Positions 35,236-42,845 of a DNA stretch of 64,000 nt are shown one piece after another; position 1 is the stretch's first letter, and the number at the start of each line of letters is the position of its first letter. The stretch is from the NCBI GenBank assembly GCA_963788975.1, contig CAWBIJ010000003.1, positions 1 to 64,000 on the forward strand. The letters run 5' to 3'. Below the pieces are notes generated by a model. That model saw only the letters and a program-made list of their open reading frames with translations, was not told the DNA's origin and searched no databases. The position numbers and the translations under genes were made by a program. This DNA is from VRUE01 sp963788975. GTDB taxonomy: Bacteria > Actinomycetota > Thermoleophilia > Solirubrobacterales > 70-9.

Positions 35236-36000
35236 TCAGGCCTTGCGGCCCTCGGCGAAGATCTCGAACTGATTGTCGCGCGGCTTGCGCGGCTTGCCAC
35301 TGCCTCGGTAGACATTGGCGAGGGACATCCCCACCGACTCGTAGATCTCGGCCAATTCGTCGGTCGTGTAGAGGCGCTGGCGGAACGGGATCGGCTCGTA
35401 CTTCTCGAACACCTCACCGAACCGGATCGGCACGGTGGAACCTTCCAAGTAACGAGTCTGGGGATTCCAGTGGTGATCGCTCAGTTCCAGAGTCGCCTCT
35501 CCCGCAATCCAGCTTTTCTTCGGCAAGTTCTTTTCCGCGTGCAAGACGTTGGGGAGCTGCACCAAGTGGCCGCCACCCGAGCGGAGGACCTTCGAGACGA
35601 TCTCGAAGGTCCGGTAGTTCTCCTCATCGGTCTCGAAGTAGCCGACGGCGCCATCGTTAAGGCTGAGCACGATGTCGAACTCGTCCTCCATCTCGAGCTC
35701 TCGCAGGTCAGCCTCGACATAGGTGATGTCGAGGTCCTGTTCGCTGGCGTCGCGTTTGGCCAGCTCGATCAGCTCACCCGAGATGTCGACGCCGACCACC
35801 TCGAAGCCGCGGCGCCGCAGCTCCGTCGAGTGACGGCCGATCCCGCAGGCGAGGTCGAGCACCCGCTCGCCGCCCTCCGGCCGCAGCATCATCATCGCGC
35901 GGTCGACTTCGGCGATGGTCCTGTCGGCCCACGGCATCTGCCTAGTCTCGAGCGGAAAGCCGCGCGTGTACCAATCCTGAGGTACCTCAACCTCGGTCAT
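35236..36000 (-). CDS. Class I SAM-dependent methyltransferase
   Basis: 254 aa. Motif I is VLDLACGIGRHSTELRRRGF, motif II GVDISGELIELAKRDA, motif III/IV YVEADLRELEMEDEFDIVLS, followed by NDGAVGYFETDEENYRTFEI. The C-terminal half forms the extra strands of small-molecule methyltransferases (RFGEVFEKYEPIPFRQRLYT). It transfers the methyl group of S-adenosylmethionine; the acceptor is not evident. It faces the propeller gene across a hairpin and is 35 bases downstream of the M55 peptidase gene in the same direction. Confidence 0.87.
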   Translation of the reverse strand: MTEVEVPQDWYTRGFPLETRQMPWADRTIAEVDRAMMMLRPEGGERVLDLACGIGRHSTELRRRGFEVVGVDISGELIELAKRDASEQDLDITYVEADLRELEMEDEFDIVLSLNDGAVGYFETDEENYRTFEIVSKVLRSGGGHLVQLPNVLHAEKNLPKKSWIAGEATLELSDHHWNPQTRYLEGSTVPIRFGEVFEKYEPIPFRQRLYTTDELAEIYESVGMSLANVYRGSGKPRKPRDNQFEIFAEGRKA

Positions 36001-36035
36001 TGCTCTAAAAGCTTATAAGCAATCGGCCCGCGGAG

Positions 36036-36968
36036 CTACCTGGCAGCGGCGAGCCAGGCGCGCTCCTTCGAGCGCATCACGGGGGTGGCGAGAAGGCCGC
36101 CGAGGCGGCGCTGCAGGTTGCGAAGGTGCGAGTCGTGTCCGGCCGGCAGCAGCTTGGCCAGCTGGCGGTACTCACGGGAGACCTGGCTTGTGCGGAAGAC
36201 GGTAGCGATCGTTCCCAGCAGCTCCGAAGGCTCGGCCACCGTGGTCCTCGCCAGCTCCTCCCCCTCGGCGGTGATCACCAGCTCGGCCGGGTAGCTGCGG
36301 GCGGGCGGTGGCTGCATCGGCGTCGCCAGCGCCTCGCGGATCGCCTCGGCCAGCTCGGCGCGGACCGTGTCGACGTCGCGCGAGCGCGCGGTGGCCCGCC
36401 CCTGTCCCTCCTTGGCCGTCACCAGCCGGGCGCTGCCGAGCTCGCCCTCTTTGAGCTCCTCGAGCATCCAACGGTCGCCGGCGGCAGCCAGGACCGGGAT
36501 CCCCTCGGCGGCGAGGCCCTGCGCGTAGACCCGGGTCTCGCTCAGCGACTCGCCGTCCAGCAGCACCTCCATTTCCCAGACGAAGGTGTGAGAGCAGAAT
36601 GCGCGCGGGTTCGGGGTGCTGGCGTGGTGGCCGATCATCACGACCGCGTCGAGCGGCCCGCCGTTGGCCTTGGTGAACGAAGGGTCGACCTCGACCAGGG
36701 CGAGGTCTGCGATCGGCCGCACCTCGACCCCGTCCGGCATCCGCTCGCGCAGGATGTTGGTCCCGACCATGTGCCAATCCCCAACCGAGATCCGCTCGAC
36801 CCCGCCCCTGCGCAGCGCATCGACCGCGACCAGCACCTCTTCGGTCATCAACCTGCGCCCCCGCGCATAAGCGGCCGGATGCGACGGCAGGCAATCGCCA
36901 TAGTCGTCGATCCCCGCAATCCCCTCCATATCTGCCGCGATTAGGACGCTGTTGAGCTCGGTCGGCAC
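36036..36968 (-). CDS. M55 family D-aminopeptidase (DppA-like)
   Basis: 310 aa from a GTG start. Zinc-ligand motifs of the DppA family are present: VLIAADMEGIAG (Asp-x-Glu), SVGDWHMVGTNI (His), VVMIGHHASTPNPRAF (His pair) and MEVLLDGESLSE (Glu). DppA enzymes form decamers and cleave D-amino acid dipeptides such as those from peptidoglycan. The first ten residues before the motif are short, as in the family, so the GTG start fits. No dipeptide transporter genes are adjacent, so the physiological substrate is open. Confidence 0.88.
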   Translation of the reverse strand: MPTELNSVLIAADMEGIAGIDDYGDCLPSHPAAYARGRRLMTEEVLVAVDALRRGGVERISVGDWHMVGTNILRERMPDGVEVRPIADLALVEVDPSFTKANGGPLDAVVMIGHHASTPNPRAFCSHTFVWEMEVLLDGESLSETRVYAQGLAAEGIPVLAAAGDRWMLEELKEGELGSARLVTAKEGQGRATARSRDVDTVRAELAEAIREALATPMQPPPARSYPAELVITAEGEELARTTVAEPSELLGTIATVFRTSQVSREYRQLAKLLPAGHDSHLRNLQRRLGGLLATPVMRSKERAWLAAAR

Positions 36969-37117
36969 CGCCGCAGCCTATGCCCTTTCGCAGCCGAGCG
37001 ATAGTCCTTTCTGGCGTCCTCAGAGAGGGCGATCCTTGGAAGGTGACTTCCGTATCCGAACGAAGTTATGAGGCACCTATCCGGGCTCTGGATCTATCAG
37101 GAGTCCCACACCCAGCA

Positions 37118-37390
37118 TCAGACGAGCTCCGAGGCAGGGATGCGCCAGACCCGCGGATCGCCCAGCAAATTCTTGGTGACTGAAAGGTCGGTGGGCTTGC
37201 CAGGTCTTTGACCATCCCATGTGGGCCTTGACTCCTGCCAGCGGGATTCACAACCTCGACAAGCTCCATGTCGACCTCAAAAATCACCACAGCCATGTAG
37301 TCGAACTTAAGGGTTCGGAGCGCCGAGAGGGCTCGGCGAGTGGATTTCGTACGCGCATGGCCGTGACCTGGATTCACTTACCGTCCTTGG
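37118..37390 (-). pseudogene. Remnant of a small gene with a frameshift
   Basis: One frame gives LKFDYMAVVIFEVDMELVEV (VNPAG follows). After a shift near 37235 another frame continues SRWQESRPTWDGQRPGKPTD and LSVTKNLLGDPRVWRIPASE before a TGA at 37118-37120. The two parts read as one small protein of about 85-90 residues. Stretches like 'FDYMAVVIFDVDLELVEV' occur in small restriction-nuclease-like proteins I remember only vaguely, so no family is claimed. No start codon could be fixed. Confidence 0.45.
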
Positions 37391-37713
37391 TCTTACGTCG
37401 TAAGACTTTGGTTAGGGGGCTCCGATTCAACACCGAAGTAGTCAGCGACCACTGTCTCCGCCATGTCGACGATCGGATTGTTCCCTGAGCGCACTATGCC
37501 CCGTTTAGCAGCTCGGCCCCCTCCCGTCCCCCGGCTCACCCGCCGAGCGGCTGACCCTTGCGGCCTTCAACGTGAAGACCCGGCTGAGCCGAGCCCTGCG
37601 CCGCTGAGCCACATGAGAAAGCCCCGCGCCGGGCGGGAGCTGAAATCAGTACCGCTACTAGAGCGGTTTTCGCCTCTTCGTCTCCCACGCCGTTACCGCC
37701 TTCTTCCGGTGTG
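37391..37713. other. Intergenic, no gene seen
   Basis: About 320 bases between the gene remnant and the stop of the 170-residue hypothetical protein gene. Short open frames only, no tRNA and no repeats noticed. Confidence 0.35.
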
Positions 37714-38226
37714 TTATTGCCCCCACCCTGCCCCCTGTGAAAGCTGCTCCGGGCGTACTCCGGGTAGCTGTCGCAGAACCTCCATAGTCATGGCGGGCTT
37801 GGCCATCACGACCTTCCCGCGAGAGTCCTCGGCGAATCCCTGCGGCAGATACCCCGGCTCGACTCTGACGGCGGAAACACCAATACGAACCTCGATCGAG
37901 GCGCCAGGCTCGACCCGGACCGGGAACTCAGGCCCCTTCGTGTTGCCGTACGCGGACCCCGCCAGGCGGCGTTGCCGCGGCCAATGACCATGCTCCACGA
38001 ACGTCATGGCAAAGCCGGCGTCAACCAGAGCCAAGGGCTGTCTACCCTCGTTCACTACGAGCAGGACGATGATCGCCTCTTCCCAAGCGTTCCCCGTCGG
38101 TTTCACTTCGAAGGTCTGCCTCGCCGAAATCCTGGGCCGGTCCCGAAGCAGGGCGAAGGTGCCCCCCGCCGTCGCCGCCGTGCCGGTCGCAGCGCCCCAG
38201 ATCGCAAGTCCCAGCGTGAGATCCAA
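37714..38226 (-). CDS. Hypothetical protein with N-terminal membrane segment, 170 aa
   Basis: Starts at TTG 38226 (LDLTLGLAIWGAATGTAATAG...), giving one N-terminal hydrophobic helix. A probable beta-sandwich domain of about 130 residues follows, with the pattern AIIVLLVVNEGRQPLALVDA and FPVRVEPGASIEVRIGVSA. I have seen this arrangement in small membrane-tethered proteins of unknown function in many bacteria. No ATG or GTG is available in frame near the start. An ATG with a good AAGGAG site at 38272 is in a different frame, so the start, or a frameshift near it, is uncertain. Confidence 0.6.
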   Translation of the reverse strand: MDLTLGLAIWGAATGTAATAGGTFALLRDRPRISARQTFEVKPTGNAWEEAIIVLLVVNEGRQPLALVDAGFAMTFVEHGHWPRQRRLAGSAYGNTKGPEFPVRVEPGASIEVRIGVSAVRVEPGYLPQGFAEDSRGKVVMAKPAMTMEVLRQLPGVRPEQLSQGAGWGQ

Positions 38227-38261
38227 GTGCGTGACACTACTCGGGTCGACCAGCCAGCGGC

Positions 38262-38279
38262 GAGTCCATACATGGACTC
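38262..38279. repeat. 8-bp inverted repeat (GAGTCCAT/ATGGACTC)
   Basis: Perfect 8+8 bp palindrome with a 2-base centre just upstream of the 170-residue protein gene. Possible operator or part of a promoter; no regulator is identified. Confidence 0.35.
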
Positions 38280-38292
38280 CTTCTAGGTGATC

Positions 38293-38311
38293 GCCATGCC
38301 TCCGGCATGGC
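38293..38311. terminator. Hairpin after the MFS transporter gene
   Basis: GCCATGCC, loop TCC, GGCATGGC: 8-bp perfect stem, 18 bases beyond the MFS stop on the minus strand. No T-run follows; weak terminator candidate. Confidence 0.4.
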
Positions 38312-38328
38312 CAGAGGCCGGGGACTCG

Positions 38329-39924
38329 TCAGCCCAACATCGCCCCCTCGATCGACGCTGACGGCTCCACTTCCCGCAACCGCATCATCCGGAAGGAATT
38401 GAAAAGCCCGATCAGGCCGGCGATGATCGGAACCAACAGAGCCACCTGCAGGGAGCGGTTCGTCGCATCCGTGTTGATGCTGAGGACTTCATCCTGAACC
38501 GCCTCTGGCTCTTCGGCGAGCAGCTGTTCGAGTTTCGCGCTGCTCGTCACTTCCGCGTCTTCGTCGAGCTTCTCCGCGATCTGTTGCTGCTGGTCCGCTG
38601 GGATCACGGTGCTTGCTTCGGTCATGTGGGTGAAACTGAGCGAGAGGACTGCCAAAAGCACGCCCCCGGCCATCGCCAGTCCGAACGAGAGCCCGAAGGA
38701 CCCCGCCGCCGAATTCACCCCAGCCGCCTCGCTGATCCGCTCCTCATCGATCGGGGCGAGCGTGTAGTTGTTGAGCTGGGAAACCAGCAGCCCGAGCCCG
38801 GCTCCGGCCAGCACCAGTGGGGTGACCAGATACCAGCCGGAGTCCGCCTCAGGCACGATCGGGACGAGCAATGCCATGCCAAGGGTGCTGAGTGCAAAGC
38901 CCACGCGGATGATCGCGGCGGGGCGGCGGTCCCCGGCCTTCCGCCCCGCGAGAATCGCTGCCCCAAACATCGTCAGAGAGAGCGGAGCGAGGGTCAGGCC
39001 GGTCTCCAGCGCGTTGTATTCGAGAGCAATCTGGAGAAAGATCGGCAGCGCGATCATCGCCCCGCCCAGGGTGATGTTCTGGAGCGCCTGCTGGGAGATT
39101 CCGATCCTGAAGTTGGGATGCCGGAATAGGTCTGGGTCGAGCAGGGTCGCCGCCCCTTCGTGGCGACGGCGCACCAGCCAGCGGGCCAACGCCCAGAGCG
39201 CGAGCGCGCCGATCGCGATGGTCAGCCCGACGAACTCGCCTCCCTCCTGCCAGATCAAAATCCCCAGGACCACGCCGCCCATGCCGATGACCGAGAGGAC
39301 GGCCCCCGTTCCGTCGATTTGGCGGGGGCCGGTGTAGGGGACGTCGCGGACGAGCTTGATGTTGAGCAGGACGACCCCGATCACGACCAGCTCGAGGAAG
39401 AAGCCGACCCGCCATGAGAGGAAGGTCGTCACGAAGCCGCCGAGCAGCGGTCCAACCGCCGCCGCGACGGCGGCCGACGCGCCGACCAAGGCATACGCCT
39501 TCTTCTGTGCCGCGCCCTCGAAGTTACCGCGAATCAGTGACTGCATTGCGGGCAGCAGCAAGGAAGCGCCCAGACCGCCGATGATCGCCCAGAAGACGAC
39601 GATCACGCCGAGGCCTTGAGCCAGCGTCATTGCCAAGGCGCCGGTCGCATAGCCCAGCAGGCCCAGCACAAATGCGCGCTTTCGCCCGATCAGGTCGCCG
39701 ATCTTGCTGCTGATCAAGATGAACGCCGCAGAGACCAGGGCCTCCAGCGCGATCGCCGACTGGACACTGCTGACGGTCGTATCGAGATCCCCGACCACGG
39801 CCGAGATCGAGACGTTCATCAACGAGGTGTCGACGACGAGCACGAACATCGCCATCGCGAGAACGAACGCCAACCGCGTGTTGCCGATTCCCTGCGAGCT
39901 GGCAGGATCGGGCCCTGGAGTCAC
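38329..39924 (-). CDS. MFS drug efflux transporter, DHA2 (14-helix) family
   Basis: 531 aa from GTG. Fourteen membrane helices can be traced, with motif A in the first loop (SKIGDLIGRKRAFVLGLLGY), motif D1-like MFVLVVDTSLMNVSISAVVG in helix 1 and motif C-like VGPLLGGFVTTFLSWRVGFF in helix 5. The DHA2 family (EmrB/QacA) exports lipophilic compounds in exchange for protons. The large loop after helix 13 (about residues 425-490) is rich in Asp/Glu/Gln and probably extracytoplasmic. No regulator adjoins it. It could export the product of the cluster ending at 33.6 kb, but distance and orientation give little support. Confidence 0.9.
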   Translation of the reverse strand: MTPGPDPASSQGIGNTRLAFVLAMAMFVLVVDTSLMNVSISAVVGDLDTTVSSVQSAIALEALVSAAFILISSKIGDLIGRKRAFVLGLLGYATGALAMTLAQGLGVIVVFWAIIGGLGASLLLPAMQSLIRGNFEGAAQKKAYALVGASAAVAAAVGPLLGGFVTTFLSWRVGFFLELVVIGVVLLNIKLVRDVPYTGPRQIDGTGAVLSVIGMGGVVLGILIWQEGGEFVGLTIAIGALALWALARWLVRRRHEGAATLLDPDLFRHPNFRIGISQQALQNITLGGAMIALPIFLQIALEYNALETGLTLAPLSLTMFGAAILAGRKAGDRRPAAIIRVGFALSTLGMALLVPIVPEADSGWYLVTPLVLAGAGLGLLVSQLNNYTLAPIDEERISEAAGVNSAAGSFGLSFGLAMAGGVLLAVLSLSFTHMTEASTVIPADQQQQIAEKLDEDAEVTSSAKLEQLLAEEPEAVQDEVLSINTDATNRSLQVALLVPIIAGLIGLFNSFRMMRLREVEPSASIEGAMLG

Positions 39925-39930
39925 AGGTAC

Positions 39931-40326
39931 TCAGGCAAGCAACTTCGACTTTGCCTGGTCGAACTCCTCGGCCGAAAGGGCGCCCTTTTCCTTCAGCTCG
40001 TTGAGCTTGTGCAGTTCGTCAGCGGGCGTGGCGTGGGCCTGTTCGCGGACGTATGAATCGAAATGCTGTTTGGCCTCGGTCTGGGCCTTGATCGTGCGGT
40101 CGCGCATCCCATCGCCGCGAACGATCAGATAGAGCAGCACCCCGAGGAACGGCAGGAAGACCAAGAAGAACACCCAGACGGCCTTCGCCACCCCTGACAA
40201 CTCGTGGTCGCGAAAGAGGTCCCCGATGATCGAAATCAGAATCCAGATCCAGGCGAAGAGCAAAAAGAACTCAAAGATGAAGAGCAGTCCTTCGCCAAAG
40301 CTGATGTCTGCGAGCAGCACGGTCAT
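39931..40326 (-). CDS. Small membrane protein with PLDc_N-like and SHOCT domains
   Basis: 131 aa with GGGAGGT directly ahead of the ATG. Two membrane helices (LLFIFEFFLLFAWIWILISI and AVWVFFLVFLPFLGVLLYLI) form the phospholipase-D-N-terminal-like module, with the linking FRDHELSGVAKA. The C-terminal 30 residues are a SHOCT motif (LHKLNELKEKGALSAEEFDQ). Such proteins are widespread in actinobacteria, function unknown; SHOCT is thought to help oligomerisation. Its ATG overlaps the stop of the upstream four-helix membrane gene, so the two form an operon. Confidence 0.87.
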   Translation of the reverse strand: MTVLLADISFGEGLLFIFEFFLLFAWIWILISIIGDLFRDHELSGVAKAVWVFFLVFLPFLGVLLYLIVRGDGMRDRTIKAQTEAKQHFDSYVREQAHATPADELHKLNELKEKGALSAEEFDQAKSKLLA

Positions 40327-40733
40327 ACCTCCCGCTCAGTCCAGTTGACGGTCAACTGGTAGATGATCACGACGTCGAGGACGATCATCAGGAACGCCCA
40401 CAGCGGCGCTGCCGGGAACCAGACGACTTGCAGAACTGCGTTGATCGCCAAGAGGAAGATGCCCAGGACGCGAGCCACCTCATTGCCGACGAGCAGACCG
40501 AGGCCCGTAAGCCCGATGACGACGCCAAGGATCAGCTGAAACCAGCCCCAGGTGGTGATGTCGAAGATCAGGGCGCCGTGGCCGCCGACTACGACGACTT
40601 CATCGTTGAGGATCGCCGCCAGCCCCCAGATCGCATCGAGGGAGCCGAGGATCACCATCATCACTCCTGCAAATGCGATCCAGGTAGAACGCTCGCCTCC
40701 GGCGGGTGGCCTTGAACTCTGACCAGCCTCCAT
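40323..40733 (-). CDS. Four-helix membrane protein, DUF7144-like
   Basis: 136 aa from ATG 40731-40733 with AAAGGAGG upstream. Four membrane segments: WIAFAGVMMVILGSLDAIWG, WGWFQLILGVVIGLTGLGLL, GIFLLAINAVLQVVWFP and WAFLMIVLDVVIIYQL. The protein at 54625-55014 has the same layout and shared positions (TWGW, GIF.ASLNA, IIIY.L). Function unknown; I recall the family from actinobacterial membrane proteins. Overlaps the SHOCT gene by four bases. Confidence 0.85.
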   Translation of the reverse strand: MEAGQSSRPPAGGERSTWIAFAGVMMVILGSLDAIWGLAAILNDEVVVVGGHGALIFDITTWGWFQLILGVVIGLTGLGLLVGNEVARVLGIFLLAINAVLQVVWFPAAPLWAFLMIVLDVVIIYQLTVNWTEREV

Positions 40734-40853
40734 CTTGAACCTCCTTTTGAAGGCGGTGCGGCTCCGTTCCAATCTGAACCGGCAGCCTCGGAGCTGCTCG
40801 CCAAGAAAGACCCTAGTCGGCTCCAAGGGACAAGTAAAGAATCTTCATCCGAA

Positions 40854-42029
40854 TCATTGAGAGCCGGCCGGCCCGGGCTCGGCTTGCTCTGCCGACGAGC
40901 GGGAGGCGGTGAGCTCGGCAGAGATCCTTACCGCTGCGGAGACGAGGGGAGCGGCGAGGATGAGGCCGATGGTGCCGAAGAGACAGCCACCGGCGATGGT
41001 GACGATCAGAACCGCCAGGGGGTGGAGGTCGAGGGCAGCGCCGTAGGCGATCGGCTGCAGCAGCTGCTGGAGCACGCCGTTGGCGAGGAGGACGATGACC
41101 GCGATCGCCACCGCCGCCTCGGGCCCCTGGCCGCCCAGGGCGATCAGAACCGCGAACACCCCCGCCGCCCAGGCGCCGAGATAAGGGACGTAGCCACCGA
41201 CGAAGGTGACGACGGCGATCGTCCCCGACAGCGGCACCCCGAGCAACAGCGCCCCGGCGCCGACCAGCAACGCGCTCCAGGCAGCCACGATAGTGACCCC
41301 GACGAAGTAGCCGCGCAGGGAGCGAGACACCTGCGCCAGCACAGTATGCGCGAGCGTCACCGGCATGCCGAGATGGCGCTCGACAAACCTGCCGATCGTC
41401 GGCGCGTCCTTGAGCATGAAGAAGAGGCTGAGGGCGGCGAAGGAGAGGAAGACGGCCAGCGAGGCCAGCCTGTCGACCCCGCCGAGGAGGCCGTCGGTCA
41501 ATGCCCTGAAGCCGGCGCTGATCGAGGCGCTCGCGTCCTGGTTCGCGTCCGCGGCGATGGACGAAGCCACGCCCAGGTCCCGGACCCACGACTCGATCTC
41601 GTCCGCCCCGGCGTGGAGTCTCTCGCTGAGGCTGTCAGCCTGGCTGGCGATGCCGCTCATGACGATGACGCCCACGCCGACGCCGATCAGGACGATCCCG
41701 AGGAAAACGAGCACCGCACCGGCTCCCCTCGGCACCCCGCGCCGCTTCACCCAGTCGACCAGGGGCACGGTCACCGAGGCGACGATCGCCGCCGTCACCA
41801 CCGGCATCACAATCGTCTGCGTCTGCGCCAGCAGAAAGATCGCCCCGACCAGTGCCGCGCCCACCCCGACCAACAGCCAGGCGGTGAAGCCGAGGTCCCG
41901 CAGCCAGGCCGGAGCAGAGAACATCCCACTCAGCTCGGCCGGATCGATCTCGATCACTTCTTCTTGGGCAGCCGCACTCTCGCGACCGGGCCGTCGCAGC
42001 CGCCCTCGGATCACGTGCCTTGGACTCAT
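40854..42029 (-). CDS. AI-2E family transporter (TqsA/YdiK-type permease)
   Basis: 391 aa from ATG 42027-42029. Eight membrane helices in the family arrangement: a first pair (LVGVGAALVGAIFLLAQTQT), PVVTAAIVASVTVPLVDWVK, the long soluble middle part with LGVASSIAADANQDASAS, then LFFMLKDAPTIGRF and the C-terminal block GYVPYLGAWAAGVFAVLIAL, LLANGVLQQLLQPIAYG and GGCLFGTIGLILAAPLVSAA. Members include the autoinducer-2 exporter TqsA and sodium/proton antiporters, so the substrate is not predictable. The C-terminal 20 residues are charged and disordered. Divergent from the metallo-beta-lactamase gene by 54 bases. Confidence 0.9.
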   Translation of the reverse strand: MSPRHVIRGRLRRPGRESAAAQEEVIEIDPAELSGMFSAPAWLRDLGFTAWLLVGVGAALVGAIFLLAQTQTIVMPVVTAAIVASVTVPLVDWVKRRGVPRGAGAVLVFLGIVLIGVGVGVIVMSGIASQADSLSERLHAGADEIESWVRDLGVASSIAADANQDASASISAGFRALTDGLLGGVDRLASLAVFLSFAALSLFFMLKDAPTIGRFVERHLGMPVTLAHTVLAQVSRSLRGYFVGVTIVAAWSALLVGAGALLLGVPLSGTIAVVTFVGGYVPYLGAWAAGVFAVLIALGGQGPEAAVAIAVIVLLANGVLQQLLQPIAYGAALDLHPLAVLIVTIAGGCLFGTIGLILAAPLVSAAVRISAELTASRSSAEQAEPGPAGSQ

Positions 42030-42083
42030 CGGGACCGCGGACGATACGTGGCACCCCCGACACGGCCACGAGCGAGTCGCAGG

Positions 42084-42845
42084 ATGACCGCGGGGGCTCG
42101 GGTCACCTACGTCGGCCACGCGACCGTCCTGGTCGAGATGGACGGCGTCCGCCTGCTCACCGATCCGGTGCTGCGGCACCGGATCGGCCCGCTGCGCCGC
42201 CAGGGGGCCCCTCCAGACCCAGAGCTGGCGGAGAACATCGACGCGCTGCTGATCTCCCACCTGCACCACGACCATGCCGACGGTCCCTCGCTGCGCCGGC
42301 TGAGCCGGGCCGTACCGGTCCTCGCCGCGCCGGGGGCCGGGGACTTCCTCGAGCAGCTTGGCTTCGGCGACGTCCGCGAGCTCGCCCCCGGCGACGCCGC
42401 CAATGTCGGCGGCGTTCGCGTGACCGCCACCGAGGCAAACCACCCACCCAGCGGGCGGCGCTTCGAGCGCGCCTCGCAAGCGGTCGGCTTCGAGCTGAGC
42501 GGACAGCAGCGCATCTACTTCGCCGGCGACACCGACCTCTTCGACGGCATGGAGGCGATCGGCGCCGGCGATCTCGACCTCGCCCTACTGCCGATCTGGG
42601 GCTGGGGCACGAACATCGGCGCCGGCCACCTCGACCCCGAGCGGGCGGCGCGGGCCGCGGCCCTGCTCTCGCCACGGGCAGTGGTGCCGATCCACTGGGG
42701 AACGCTCTATCCGCTCGGTCTGGCGCGGCTGCGTCCCGGGCCACTGCATTCGCCCCCGCGCGAGCTCGCCGCCTGGATGCGCGAGCTGGCGCCTCAGTCG
42801 GAGCTGCGGGTGCTGGCTCCCGGCGAGGCGACCTCGCTGGCGTAA
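42084..42845 (+). CDS. Metallo-beta-lactamase-fold hydrolase (UlaG-like)
   Basis: 253 aa. Metal-binding motif ISHLHHDHADGPS, then GDTDLFDGM (bridging aspartate) and VPIHWGTL (third-site histidine), with the N-terminal VTYVGHATVLVEMDG strand typical of the UlaG/RomA group. It probably hydrolyses a phosphodiester, amide or lactone. The unused long open frame upstream is antisense to the permease gene and was ignored; the ATG at 42084 follows AGG. Its 3' end overlaps the convergent phosphatase gene by 52 bases, which is unusually long. Confidence 0.88.
   Translation: MTAGARVTYVGHATVLVEMDGVRLLTDPVLRHRIGPLRRQGAPPDPELAENIDALLISHLHHDHADGPSLRRLSRAVPVLAAPGAGDFLEQLGFGDVRELAPGDAANVGGVRVTATEANHPPSGRRFERASQAVGFELSGQQRIYFAGDTDLFDGMEAIGAGDLDLALLPIWGWGTNIGAGHLDPERAARAAALLSPRAVVPIHWGTLYPLGLARLRPGPLHSPPRELAAWMRELAPQSELRVLAPGEATSLA

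Noticed and set aside
40857..42845. 662-codon plus-strand open frame ending in the metallo-beta-lactamase protein
   Set aside because: Only the last 253 codons (from 42084) are coding; the first part is antisense to the AI-2E permease.
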